From assembly GCA_030737835.1 (NCBI GenBank), contig JAUJYN010000042.1:301590-365589 (forward strand): DNA of 64,000 nucleotides. Reading direction: 5' to 3'. Within the stretch, counting starts at the first letter, position 1; the number at the start of each line of letters is the position of its first letter. Position numbers and translations under genes: made by a program. This document shows positions 25,847 to 36,862 of this stretch, piece by piece. The notes below the pieces were generated by a model. It had not been told where the DNA came from, did not search any database, and worked only from the letters and a program-made list of their open reading frames with translations. This DNA comes from Acorus gramineus. Taxonomy: Eukaryota; Streptophyta; Magnoliopsida; Acorales; Acoraceae.

Positions 25847-26537
25847 GGGGAAACCAAACATCTCTCTCTCTCCACACCCATTTCTCTTCGTCGACTCCTT
25901 CGAAGACCATCCGAGAGGAGGAGCTCTCCCAAACCCTAGACGGAATGGGGTGACTTCGTCCCTCTCTTTAGCGCCAAATAAGCCCAAAAATGAACCCTAA
26001 TCGAAGATCCAAACCCCTTTCAAGACGCCGCGACGTGAAGACCACCGATCCTCTCTGCTCTGGGCACCCCTGATCGCCGGACCTCCACCGATGCTCTCTG
26101 TTCTGGCCACCCCTAATCGCCGGGACCTCCACCACCTTCGCGGACAGGCATCTCCATCTCCGTCTCCGTCTCCGTCTCCATCTCTCGACCAGGCCGAGCT
26201 CGTGCCTTCCCTTCGGATTTCCTCCACATCCAACTAGCAAGGCAATAAATAAAATCTGTGTGGTAGGGTTTCATTTTTAAAGGAATGTAAAACCCCATTT
26301 TCACCCAAGTTTTGTTTTTTATCTGCTTTGAAATATGTTTCCTACACTGTTTGTATATATTGTTTGTATATACATGTTTCCTACACTAGCTTGATAGACA
26401 TGTTTAGGGATTGCTCATTGATAACCACTGTTTGGTGCTAACACAAGCTTGCTACTATTAAAATTTCTGATATGGCCTGATTTATCTCATATTTTATCCG
26501 GGTCATGTATGGATTCACTTTCAACAAGCATTTCAAC

Positions 26538-26580
26538 AAGAATCCAGTCTTCAAAAAAAAAAAAAAAAAAGAATCCAGTC
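26538..26580 (+). repeat. Poly(A) tract flanked by 12-bp direct repeats
   Basis: AAGAATCCAGTC (26538-26549) is repeated at 26569-26580 around TTC and 18 A. A target-site duplication around almost nothing but poly(A) is what LINE-type target-primed insertion leaves when only the tail is copied. Confidence 0.6.
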
Positions 26581-26993
26581 AGTTAACGAGAAAAGATTAG
26601 AGAATAACATGAAAACAAGATTCTATTCAGTTATTGATTAAAAAGCAGTTTAGAATAACATGCCATTATACATGTGAAACATACAACTCATTTCAAGTGA
26701 AGCAATATCAGTATAGATGTTGCTCATTATGGAGTTTTTTTTTTTTTTTTTTTGGCCATAGAAATTTGAGATAGTATATTTCACAGGTGATTCAGGGTAA
26801 AATAATGACAGAAGGAGCCCCATCTTGGCTTTTTGGTTTACAACTGAACATATGAAAGAGTGGAATTATACAAACCTTGAAACAGTATAGCTTGAGAACA
26901 TAAGCTTGAAAACAAAAAAATCTCATCAATGTGTACCCATTAAGAAGACCAAGCTCAAGATCCACCTGTGGTGATCATATGTCAGTCTACAAC

Positions 26994-28070
26994 TGTTATA
27001 TATGTGTCACTTTTAACCTTCTGGTAACCGTTGGACCATTCTAGCAGTTTTTCAATTTTTTTTTCGTATTTCAATCGGATCCGCTAAAATCTTGGACTGT
27101 TAGCTATCGTCCTGAGTTTGAAGGCTCCGATTGAAAATCTAACTGCATATTATGTGTCCTGGTGCCATTCCAAGCCGCTCACGAAAATTTCATCAAATTC
27201 TGGTAGAGTTTCAGAATTTCACAATTCCGAAGCGTATCCGGGTTTTGACCGAGCGAGAAGTCATTGGGAGACTTGACTTGGTCAAAGTGGGGCCCATGAA
27301 TTGGTCAAAAGTGTTTGGATTTTAGTGTGGTTGGGTTGACTAGGGTCAAACCACACTTAAGCCTCCCTAATGCTAGCTTAAACCCTAATTAACCTAGCTT
27401 AGCCTAATCTAAGTGTGGGGATTATATATAAGTGAAGCTAAAATATCTTCCTCCACTATTCATCATCTTCCCCAATTGTTTTTCTCTCTCTCCCTCTCTC
27501 TTTTTCCACCTTTTGACCTAGCTAGAGGGCTTGGATCCAAAAACCCTAAGAAAAGAAAAGATAGGTGAGCTCCCGATCTACCTTCCGGTGGTCTCGGATT
27601 CGAGTTCCCACATGCGTGGCCCCTTCTCACGCCCTCTTTTCTCCTCTGTTTTCAGCCTTGCTTTGGCTGAGGAGAGGTCTTTGGGGTGGTGGTCTTGGAG
27701 GTGGCGAATCGGTGCGCCAGGAGCACCCGTTCTTCCTCCCCTTCTCTTCCTCTCCTAGGGTAAGGGTTCTTTCCTTCCTTTTCTTGCTTAGATGCATGTT
27801 AGGACGATGTTTTTGAGTTGGGGGTGGCTGTGGGTGGCGGTGGGTGGCCGTTGGTGGCGGTTGGAGGCGGTTGGGGGCAGTTGGTGGCCGTCGGAGTGGT
27901 GGTGGGCTGTCCTGGGTTGGCTGGCAGGTAGGCAGGGCAGCGTAGGCAGGTGCAGGGCTAGGCGCTGTGGGCATGCTGGTCGGGCAGCGGTGGCGTGCGC
28001 GCGGGCGTGCGCGCGGGTGGAGCTGGAGCGTGCGGGTGCTGCATGCTGGGCGCCGTGCGAGGGCGTGGGC
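26994..28070 (+). repeat. 5' LTR of deleted family-A element (partial)
   Basis: It begins TGTTATATATGTGTCAC, like the 3' LTR at 29603, and stays alignable up to GCCGTGCGAGGGCGTG at about 28067. After that the 3' LTR continues with GC-rich sequence, while this copy switches to pol remnants. It keeps a TATA-like box (27423-27432). Confidence 0.88.
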
Positions 28071-28399
28071 TGCTAAATGATGACGAGAGCGTGGGCTCCC
28101 CGTGATGAATCTGCCCATGGAGTGCAAGATGCCAGAGTTCCAATGGTTGTGATGAGTGGCCTATCTCTGGCGGCATGTAAGCACAGTTGTGGATACTGTC
28201 GCGGTTGCCCCACATTGGTCGCGAATAACGATATGAAATGCTAGCGTCCGTGATGGGACTCAACCGCCTACCAGATAGATGACGTCGCATAGGCACTGTC
28301 GAGGTTCGACGACCCCTTAAAGCGTGTCTTGTGGATTAAGTGCGGTTGAGCGGCTTACCTAGCGTGTAAGTGTTATCATGAGCGCCAGCCATGCTCGAG

Positions 28400-28700
28400 G
28401 AGCAGAATCTGAACTTAATTGTTCGTGGTGTTGTTTTGATCTCCCCGTGGAGGTTGAAGATCAATTACCTTTGCCGCGAATCGATGATCTATTGGACCAG
28501 CTCTGGGAGCGAGTGTCTGCTGTTAGATCGATCTTCGCACAAGGGTACCGCAAGTTGGAGATCCGAGAGTTGGACGTCCCGTAGATGGCCTTTCGTGACC
28601 GTTCAGGCACTACGAGTTTTAAGTACTGCCGTCGGGGTTGACGAATGCGCCTGATGCCTTGTGGATCTACAAAGTTTTATTGGGTTTCCGAGGACTACTT
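28400..28700 (+). pseudogene. Reverse transcriptase remnant (Ty3/gypsy)
   Basis: The frame starting at 28378 reads LPLPRIDDLLDQLW and then GYRKLEIRELDVP. This matches the start of the Ty3/gypsy RT palm, where the usual pattern is YPLPRIDDL, then DLRSGYHQ and RI. A TAG follows at about 28582, and later pieces in other frames (MAFRDRSGTTSF) continue the match with stops and frameshifts. The catalytic YVDD region is not recognisable. Non-functional. Confidence 0.75.
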
Positions 28701-28939
28701 CAGGGTAGTCTTTGTTGAGTTTGCTGTGGTGTGATGATAAGGTGATGTGGGTGACCTTGTTTCCCTAGGTTTGCATGCCCTCAGGCAAAGTTCGAGAATC
28801 ATCATCGCATGGAAAGCGTCAGTCCATCGATATTCCTCAGTGGACGTGGGAGTGGGTTATCAGGGATAGTTGCAGACTCGTTAATGTCACGTTCGGGTCA
28901 CGACGCCGTCTAGGTGATCATTGCCCGACTGACTAAGTC

Positions 28940-29585
28940 CGCGTTTCCCTCCCTATCAGACTGATTGAGTTTCTGGACGCCTTGACGTGGGTTTTCACCT
29001 TCGCGATTGTTCGTCTTCATGGCACTCCAGTCGATGCTATTTTCGGTTGAGACGCGGGAGTTACTTTGAGGTTGTGGCACAGCCTTTGGCGCAAGCCTCC
29101 ATTTAAGTATAGCGTTTCATCGCCGATGGACAGCCAGTCAATGAGGACGATTCGGACCTTGGAGGACATGCTATGTGCCTGCGTGCTCGATGATGAGGGC
29201 AGTTGGGTGAGGCACGACCCATTTGTTGGGGTATGCCTGCAAGCGACTGCCATTCGAGCACCCAGATGGATCTGTGAAGGGCACTCTACAGGTGCAGTTT
29301 CATACCTCCCTTGTGTTGGAACGGTTGTGGAGTGCCAGTTGGAGGGGCCATAAGTTAGTTGTTTGACCTTGCGGTGGCCGGGTTGGTTCGTGTGTACATC
29401 TGCACCTCCCAGAACTGACAGAAGGCTACGCAGGTCATCGTCGCCAGGAGCTTACCTTTTGGGTTTGGCGATGGCAGCACCGTTCGGGTGTCGAGGCCCT
29501 TGAGAGCTCGAGGACGCCTTGCGTGACGCGTATCCGCATCTCTTCCCTTCCTAGATGTTTTTGTATTACTTTGAGGACAAAATTT
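28940..29585 (+). pseudogene. Integrase core remnant (Ty3/gypsy)
   Basis: Around 28995-29350 the fragments IVRLHGTPVDAIFG, then RTIRTLEDMLCACVLD, follow the integrase core pattern of chromovirus-type Ty3/gypsy elements (RLHG-P, ERTIQ-LEDMLRACV). A TGA falls straight after AIFG, near 29049, and the segment near 29124 is out of register. The same stop and an apparently matching extra base occur in the separate copy at 49006-49785. Downstream sequence is further decayed up to the PPT. Confidence 0.75.
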
Positions 29586-29587
29586 TC

Positions 29588-29602
29588 TAAAGGGGGAAGA
29601 AT
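29588..29602 (+). promoter_or_regulatory. Polypurine tract of family-A element
   Basis: AAAGGGGGAAGAA lies directly before the 3' LTR start TGTTATATATG, where the plus-strand primer of an LTR retrotransposon belongs. Confidence 0.88.
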
Positions 29603-32600
29603 GTTATATATGTGTCACTTTTAACCTTCTGGTAACCGTTGGACCACTCTGGCAGTTTTTCGATTTTTTTTCCGTTTTTCGATCGGAACCGCTAAATTCT
29701 TGGACTATTAGCTATCGTCCTGAGTTTGAGGGCTCCGATTGAAAATCTAAGTGCATATTATGTGTCCTAATGCCATTCCAAGCCGCTCACGAAAATTTCA
29801 TCGAATTCCGGTAACGTTTCAGAATTTTGCAGTTCCAAAGCGTATCCGGGTTTTGATCGAGCGAGAAGTCATTGGGAGACTTGACTTGGTCAAAGTGGGG
29901 TCCATGAATTGGTCAAATATGTTTGGATTTTAGTGTGGTTGGGTTGACTAGGGTCAAACCACACTTAAGCCTCCCTAATGCTAGCTTAAACCCTAATTAA
30001 CCTAGCTTAGCCTAATCTAATTGTGGGGATTATATATAAGTGAAGCTAAAATATCTTCCTCCACCATTCATCATCTTCCCCAATTGATTTTCTCTCTCCC
30101 CCTCTCTCTGTTTCCACCTTTTGACCTAGCTAGAGGTGTTGGATCAAGAAACCCTAAGAAGAGAAAGGATAGGTGAGCTCCCGATCTACCTTCCGGTGGT
30201 CTCGGATTCGAGTTCCCACATGCGTGGCCCCTTCTCATGCCCTCTTTTCTCCTCTGTTTTCAGCCTTGCTTTGGCTGAGGAGAGGTCTTGGTGGTGGTGA
30301 TCTTGGAGGTGGCGAATCGGTGCGCGAGGAGCACCCATTCTTCCTCCCCTTCTCTTCCTCTCCTAGGGTAAGGCTTCTTTCCTTCCTTTTCTTGCTTAGA
30401 TGCATGTTAGGAGGGTGTTTTTGAGTGGGGGTGGCTGTGGGTGGTGGTGGGTGGCCGTTGGTGGCGGTTGGAGGCGGTTGGAGGCTGTTGGTGGCCGTCG
30501 GAGTGGTGGTGGGCTGTCCCGAGTTGGCTGGCAGGCAGGCAGGGCAGCGCAGGCAGGCGCAGGGCTGGGCGCTATCGGGCATGCTGGTAGGGCAGCGTGG
30601 GCATCCGCGCGGGCGCGCGCGAGGCCGTGCGCGCGGGTGGAGCTAGAGCGTGCGGGTGCTGCGTGCTGGGCGCCGTGCGAGGGCGTGCGCGCAGAGCGCT
30701 GCGCAGAGGCGCAGGGTGTGCTGCGCGCGCGGATCCGCGTGCGGGGGCTGCGCGCAGGGCGCCGTGCGGCGGCGTGCGCGCGGAGCGCTGTGCAGAGGCG
30801 CAGGCGTGCTGTGCGCGCGCGGTGGGGCGAGGCTGGTGATGCGCGCGGGGTGAGGCGATGGGGCGCTGGGCGTGCGGGTGTGCGCGGGTTGTTGCGCTGG
30901 AGCGCAGTGAGCGCGCGGTGCACCCAGGGGGGGGGGGACTCGACAGGGTGTCCGGGCGTGCGGGCTAGGCTCGGCAGGGCGTCTAGGCGGGCGGGACAGG
31001 GCTCGGCTGGGCGCTCGAGGCGGGTGGCCGTGCGTGCGGCTGCCCAGGGGTTCGAGATTGAGCAGGGGTGCTCGGGCTCGCGTGCGTACGGGCCGTATAT
31101 ACGTTTGCCCAAGTGTTGTGTATATTTTTTGAGCATTTTTTTTATTTATCTGTGTATTTTACTCACCGGGTTTGATTACCCTGTCTTGCAGATCTTGGCG
31201 GACGGTCGCGCGACGACCCGACTATCAGTGAGTGGGACAATCCAACCCAGTAGGGAGGCGTTATATGCACTTGGGCGTGTACCGTCCTCCCCTGGGGCAC
31301 CATGGATTTATATTAACTTGTTGTAATGTGTAATCCATGCAAACATGATAATGTGTAGAATGCATGCCACCCTAGACTGTGTATGTTAGGGACTTGCACC
31401 CTTAAGATATGTGTAAGAGCCATGCATCCTGTCACCCTGTTCTCATGCTAGGAAGCCTCGGCCTATGCATGCGTCCTACTAGTTTAATTTATTAAATTAA
31501 ATGCTAGCATATGATTATTAGCATGCCTTAGATAATATTATAGGGAGGGGCCTTGCGAGGTCAACATTGAGACCCGGGCTAGGGTACTCCGTGTTCCTTG
31601 TTTGGTTGTCGGGATGTCCTATATCGGGACCTCATGCTGCCCTCCCAAGGTTTCTTTTCCCAATAATATTATAACCCTGTTAATTATTATTATATATGTT
31701 CCGCGCATCTTGGTTATGCGCCCTGGAGGAATTCTGAAGAATTCAAGACATTAGAGTTGTTGTGATGTGTTGTCGGCTGATACGAGTGGATCATATGCGT
31801 ATGGATAGGCTGTTCTGTTCCCTTCGTTGGATCCGTGTAGAGACTGCCTCAGCGTTAGAAAGGCTGTCCCGTGAAGGGGCTCCCATCAGTAGGCACCTCC
31901 TGATTTGGGACGGACTGTGCTGAATGTGGGGGTGGCCAAGCGGCCTACGGAGTGGGGAGAGACTATCGGTGGACCAAGGGTGACAATCAGCCTAGTGAGT
32001 CCCAATATCCTATGTCACCTATTGAGGGGTGAGGGTGAGGGTGTGGTGGGTCAGCGATGTAGCAACCCACCGCTTTGTAAGTCCCAATATCCTATGTCAC
32101 CTATTGAGGGGTGAGGGTGAGGGTGTAGTGGGTTGGCGATAGCGACCCACTGGTTTGTAAGTCCCAATATCCTATGTCACCTATTGAGGGGTGAGGGTGT
32201 AGTGGGTTGGCGATAGCGACCCACTGGATTTGTGTAGTTCCTGCCACTTTGAGGCTTGAATAATAAAATTGTGGTTAATAATATCTGGTGGTTAATATAA
32301 TTGTGATGCATGGGTTGTGCTGTTCACTGAGCGTGTGGCTCATCCGTCGCATAAAATTATTCTCCAGTGTTATCAGAGTGAGAACTGAAGGAGGAGCTTC
32401 CCGAGGGACTTCATCAGTAGTGGAATAGCGCCACGTCCCGCGAGTATCAGAGGCTATCAGCATCCCTTTTTTATTGTATGTATTATATTCGATGCTTGGG
32501 CACGCGGTTGTATTATATTCGGATGTCTTTGTATATATTGGCTCTCACAGGACATTCGATTGTGTATCGAGTCTGTAATATGTCTTTGAGTTACAGATTC

Positions 32601-32758
32601 AGTCTTTAGCTTCCGCTTTTTGTGTATATATTATGTCAGCCCCTTTGTTGTCTGTGTTGAAATTGTTGATTTTGTTAGAGTATGTTATTGACTTCCTGTA
32701 TTGACTGTTGATATCATATATACGCTTGCCGCGTCCCGGGGACGCCCGAGGCGTGACA
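29603..32758 (+). repeat. 3' LTR of family A (3156 bp)
   Basis: Complete LTR from TGTTATATATG to GAGGCGTGACA. In order it holds a TATA-like box (30031-30040), a candidate 5' splice site (GT at 30368), a CpG-rich tract (about 30580-31110), a candidate acceptor TTGCAG (31191) with a 36-nt exon up to GTGAGT (31228), one ~110-bp CCGTGTTCCTTG module (about 31545-31665), the GGCTCCCATC stem region (about 31879) and three tandem ~81-bp units rich in GGGTGA (31999-32229). Confidence 0.92.
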
Positions 32759-32763
32759 ACAAC

Positions 32764-35422
32764 GTGATGCGAATGCAATTTTTTGAGTTAGGGGGAATGA
32801 AGCCTGGTCCGAAACCATTCCTTTGATCTCCATCTGCTTAGAATGGAATGCTTTCGAACCAGAAAACATTCCCCTCAACTATAATGAATGAATGAATGAA
32901 TCAGACAGATGGAGGACCATCTTATAGTGGGTGTTTATGCACAAGAGGATATATGTGAGATTTCTTTCTTGAGTCAGATAAGTTGGATGCCTAGATTTTA
33001 TTTCAACTCTTCAGACATGCTTTTCACACCTGATGATGGAAAGTTTAATTTTTTATGTGTGGGATATACTTTCATGAAAGGTGAAGCAATAAAAACCACC
33101 AAATTAGTTTTACTTGATCAAACTTGCATGTAGAGAAGGATCGGATGCTTTAATAATACACCAATTTGGATTTTGTCAGAATCAATCAACAAAGCTTCAT
33201 TTATGTTCTGGTACACATTAACAAAGTGTGACATATATTTTAATGAATATAATGGTCAGGTGAGCATCAAAACAGATATTCTTCTTCTGTGTGTCTGACT
33301 ATGATCACAGAATCTCGACATAGGGCTTCTAATGCTCAAGTAAAGGGTTTCTCTTTTGCTATATCTTTTATTTTTTCCCACTTGGAGGAACCCCAGACTT
33401 TAATCAACTGGAAGCTTTTGCAGGTTGGGATTCGAAGCTTGATTGGCAAGTAATGGAAACAACTGAGTTTTAACAGTGAAAAACAAAAAGCCTGGAAAGG
33501 TGGTGGTGGCCTGTGATTTGTGTGGACTCAAAATGGTTAACAAAGATATGCAATTGACCTCTCTTTTGAATAGAAAGTCTTATAAAGGGGGAACATTTTC
33601 ACACATAAACTAGAAAACCCAGGTTGGGGAATCTGTGTTAACAAAGATATATATTTTAAGATGTGAATGAACTAAGCCAACAACCAGTTTGAACATTAAT
33701 GTATATATTATAATAATTCATTCCACAATGACTGACTTTAAACAGTGATGATACCTAGGAGTGAGTAATACACACACTTTGATGTTAAGTGCAAAGACTT
33801 GTGAAGATTCTTTTCTGACTGGGTTGTTAACATTCTCATCAAATGGTGAGTTGGAGATTAGAGGAATTTTAGGGTAAAACTGAGTTGGAGATTAGTGTTT
33901 AAGACCCTGTTTGTTTCCAAATAAGAACATGGATGGAGGACTTAATCCTAAAATAAATGTTTGTTAGTGTGGATAAACTGTATGGTTGTGCTCTGATACT
34001 TAGGGGACGCAGGTGTAGTTTATTCTTGCTTGTTCATCCAAAATGAAAATTATTTCTAATAAGACGAACATAAAAAAAATTATCCAAATCGAGAAAGGAA
34101 TAGCAACCATAAGAAACGTCGTCTCTCTATTCTGTCCCTGTATAAACTACTTTGTGCCTGAATATGATATCCAATAAATCAAACGTGGGGTTAAAGTGTA
34201 TCGCTTTAACATAAAGAGATGAAAGTTATATTTACAACTCAGTTTAAGCCAGCTCCTGTAAGGATGTTTAGGGCCCCCAAAAATAACATTTAACTAGTAC
34301 TTAGACTCCTATAGATATGGAGCAGAAACAAAGGTTTAAATATGAGTTGTAGTTTGAAATAAAATTATAGTTCTTTGTGTGAAGTGTCAATGAAAAAAAA
34401 AATTATCCAGAAAGGGAGGCAACACCCAACACTATTGACATTAGCATTATTAGTCCACACAGAGCCCTAAAAAACTCCAACAACTTAAGAGTGGCTTACT
34501 ATCATCTTTATTAACATGGAGTATATATTATAGATTGACACATCCTATTGTTCAGACTATAAAACTTGAATCAATTGTTTGTGTGTACGTGGTTCATTGG
34601 GGCTGTGATTTCTAATTCCATATTACTTGAATTGTGTTGTTGTTCATGCAATGAATGGCTGGCTGTCTTTGTTTACATGAAAAATCATATCCATGGTGGA
34701 CCCATTGGCAGTCTTCCTACAGCTATGTTTTGAAAGGCTTAATCCTAAAATAAATTGGAGTTGGTGGACGATATGTCTGTGGTGTTCTGTCTTTTAATAT
34801 TTTTTTGTTCTGTTTGTTCTTCAGGTTGATCATGGTTTATGAATTGTTTTTAGATTAATCATTGTTTTGGCCTTTTGGTGCATTTTCTTTTGGAACATGT
34901 CAATAAAGGTTGAATTTTTTTATTTGTGATAAGTGAATTGAAAGGAAATTTAATCAATTTATAGAATGTTTTAACAAGATAAAGTATTACATAGCCTGAG
35001 TGAGCAATTCTTTTTGGGATGTGTTAATGTGAAACCTGTGAGTTTGATCTATTTTTTTATTTGTGATATGATTTGTCAATATAGAATAATAAGAATTTGA
35101 GGTTAGCAAGTAAAAATGATTTTTTTTTCAATGGTTGAGGTAACAAACATCAATACTAAAACAGACAACAAGCATTAGACATTGATGATCATGAGTGGTA
35201 CATATATTCATGTGTATTTTGTTGTTAAAATATGGCCCTATTTGTACAATTTGGTTTGTGTGTTATCTTTAAGTTTATGTGTGTTATCTTTAAGTTAGGC
35301 AGATTGCCAATATTTAAAAAAATAAAGACTATGTGGAAGAAGAGAGGGCATTGTTTGTTTATGTGTATAATGTGGTCTTTATATGAAATGTATAGTTCAT
35401 GTACAATTTTTGTAGGTAGATA
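32764..35422. other. Harbinger AT-rich non-coding segment
   Basis: About 2.66 kb with no gene I can support, only short frames. A small GAAT repeat lies near 32884-32900. This stretch probably contains a 5' untranslated intron, since TTTTTGTAG ends a few bases before the ATG at 35423. Confidence 0.5.
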
Positions 35423-36414
35423 ATGGATGCCAGGTGTGGGAGGGCGTCATGGAGTTCGGAAATGAAAAAAATGTTCATTGATCTATGTTTAGAACAAGTC
35501 AAATTAGGCGGTCGGCCTGGTTCAAACTTAAAAACATCGGCATGGAAGAAGGTTAGGGAAGAGTTTAATAACAAGAATCTGACCAATTACGATCAGAGGC
35601 AATTCAAGAATTACTGGGACATGCTGAGGAAACAATGGAATGCCTGGAAGAAATTGATTTCCCTAACCGGCATAGGAGAGGTTGCCCCTGGACAAACAGT
35701 TCAGATGGACCAGGAGAGATGGGATGAGCAGATTAAGGTAATCTTTATTCATTTATAGGTTTGCAAATGCTTGGGAAATACATAATAAATGCAGAATGTT
35801 TGGCTGTACAGGCTAATCCCGAGGTGAAACAGTTCAGATACAAACCCCTTCCTCATGCTGATGAGATGGAACAGCTGTTTGGGGGTGTCACAGCCACAGG
35901 AGAGCACCAATTCACTCCGGCCACTGGGGACTCGCTTCTTGATGACATGGGCAACTTTGCTTCCACGTCCCAGACCCCCTTCCCCACAGCATCCCCCTCG
36001 CGTATTCCAGAAACCCCAATGTCTGACCCTGTTCCTGTTGAGTCTGAGGACTGTTTGAATGAACCCATATCCTGAATGAGATGCAAACGTTATTGCCCAC
36101 CCAAGTCGAAGAGAAAATCAGTTTCTCAGGACTTTGTAGAGAAGATTGATGGAGTGCTTGATCGGATTGCAGCCTCCGCAACCAGCCAGGCAAGCGCGCA
36201 CGCTCACGGTGCGCATGCTCAGTTTGTACCACCCCCACCCATAATCGAAGAATGTTATGCATCCCTCCAACAGATGATTGAGATTGACCCTGATAGTGAC
36301 CTCTATGTGCTTGCCCTGCAATTCTTTTTTGAGGAGAAGCAGCGCAGGATTTGGATGTTGGAGAGCAGGCCCAGTGCGAGGATCAAACTACTGCAATCTG
36401 TGTTCAAGCTTTAG
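35423..36414 (+). pseudogene. Harbinger Myb/SANT-like DNA-binding protein, one in-frame stop
   Basis: This is the second protein of PIF/Harbinger elements, known in the family to bind DNA near the element ends and help bring the transposase into the nucleus. Exon 1 (35423-35737, 105 codons) carries the Myb/SANT-like domain, with spaced tryptophans in RASWSSEMKKMF, SAWKKVREEF, YWDMLRKQWNAWKKL. A 74-bp intron (35738-35811, AAG|GTAATC to TACAG|GCT) joins in frame to ANPEVKQF, the usual sequence after this domain. The frame meets TGA at 36073-36075, then continues open for 112 codons with a basic PPKSKRK segment and a C-terminus typical of the family. The stop is either a single inactivating mutation or is removed by a splice I do not see. 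Confidence 0.82.
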
Positions 36415-36491
36415 GTGTCTTTGTATGTTGTTTTATGGATGTGTATGCCTGGTACATTGTGTTTGTGTGGATTATTATGTTATGTTTTCAG

Positions 36492-36661
36492 TCATGTATG
36501 GATGATATTGTTTTTCTTCATGTATGGATGATCTGTTGGTTAATGTATGGATGATAATGTTTAGCTTCATGTATGGATGACTATGTGTAGGTTAATGTAT
36601 GGATGATAATTTTTAGGTTTATGTATGGATGATTATTTTTAGGTTCATGTATGGATGATTA
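36492..36661 (+). repeat. ~25-bp minisatellite between Harbinger genes
   Basis: About seven copies of ATGTATGGATGAT followed by a variable T-rich stretch, spaced 23-27 bp. It lies just downstream of the Myb-like gene stop (36414) and upstream of the transposase start, so probably in the 3' untranslated or intergenic part. Confidence 0.85.
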
Positions 36662-36862
36662 AGTTATATTTCTTGTAGGTATGACATTGTTTATCTTCAT
36701 GTAGGGAAATGATTGTTTATGATCGTGTAGGGAAGAAGTCAAATGTTTGAGTTAGCGACGATTAAAAGTTTATGACTATGTATAGTTCATGGCATTTATG
36801 GTGTTCTTTATGAAAAATCTAATGGATTCTGGTGATTGTTTTTGTTTATGTGTGTTTTAGGA

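Larger units (their letters stand above)
25590..26993. other. Harbinger left non-coding segment
   Basis: Apart from the TIR and the candidate TATA box I see no gene. A GC-richer stretch (25860-26240) looks like a 5' untranslated exon and holds a short TCTCCG hexamer repeat (about 26148-26184). The rest is AT-rich, with a poly(A) insertion at 26538-26580 and a run of about 19 T near 26737. Confidence 0.5.
26994..32758 (+). mobile_element. Family-A Ty3/gypsy element, internally deleted, TSD ACAAC
   Basis: Perfect 5-bp duplications ACAAC (26989-26993 and 32759-32763) bound the element. It has the first ~1.07 kb of a 5' LTR (26994 to about 28070), then decayed pol (about 28075-29585), a polypurine tract and a complete 3' LTR (29603-32758, 3156 bp). 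The deletion that joins the 5' LTR to pol at about 28070 removed the 3' part of that LTR, PBS, gag and early pol. Reading the two LTR starts against each other suggests roughly 90% identity, so the insertion is not recent. Confidence 0.92.

Noticed and set aside
32909-33133. 75-codon frame in the Harbinger non-coding segment
   Set aside because: No recognisable domain and no supporting splice context. It is short enough to occur by chance in AT-rich DNA.
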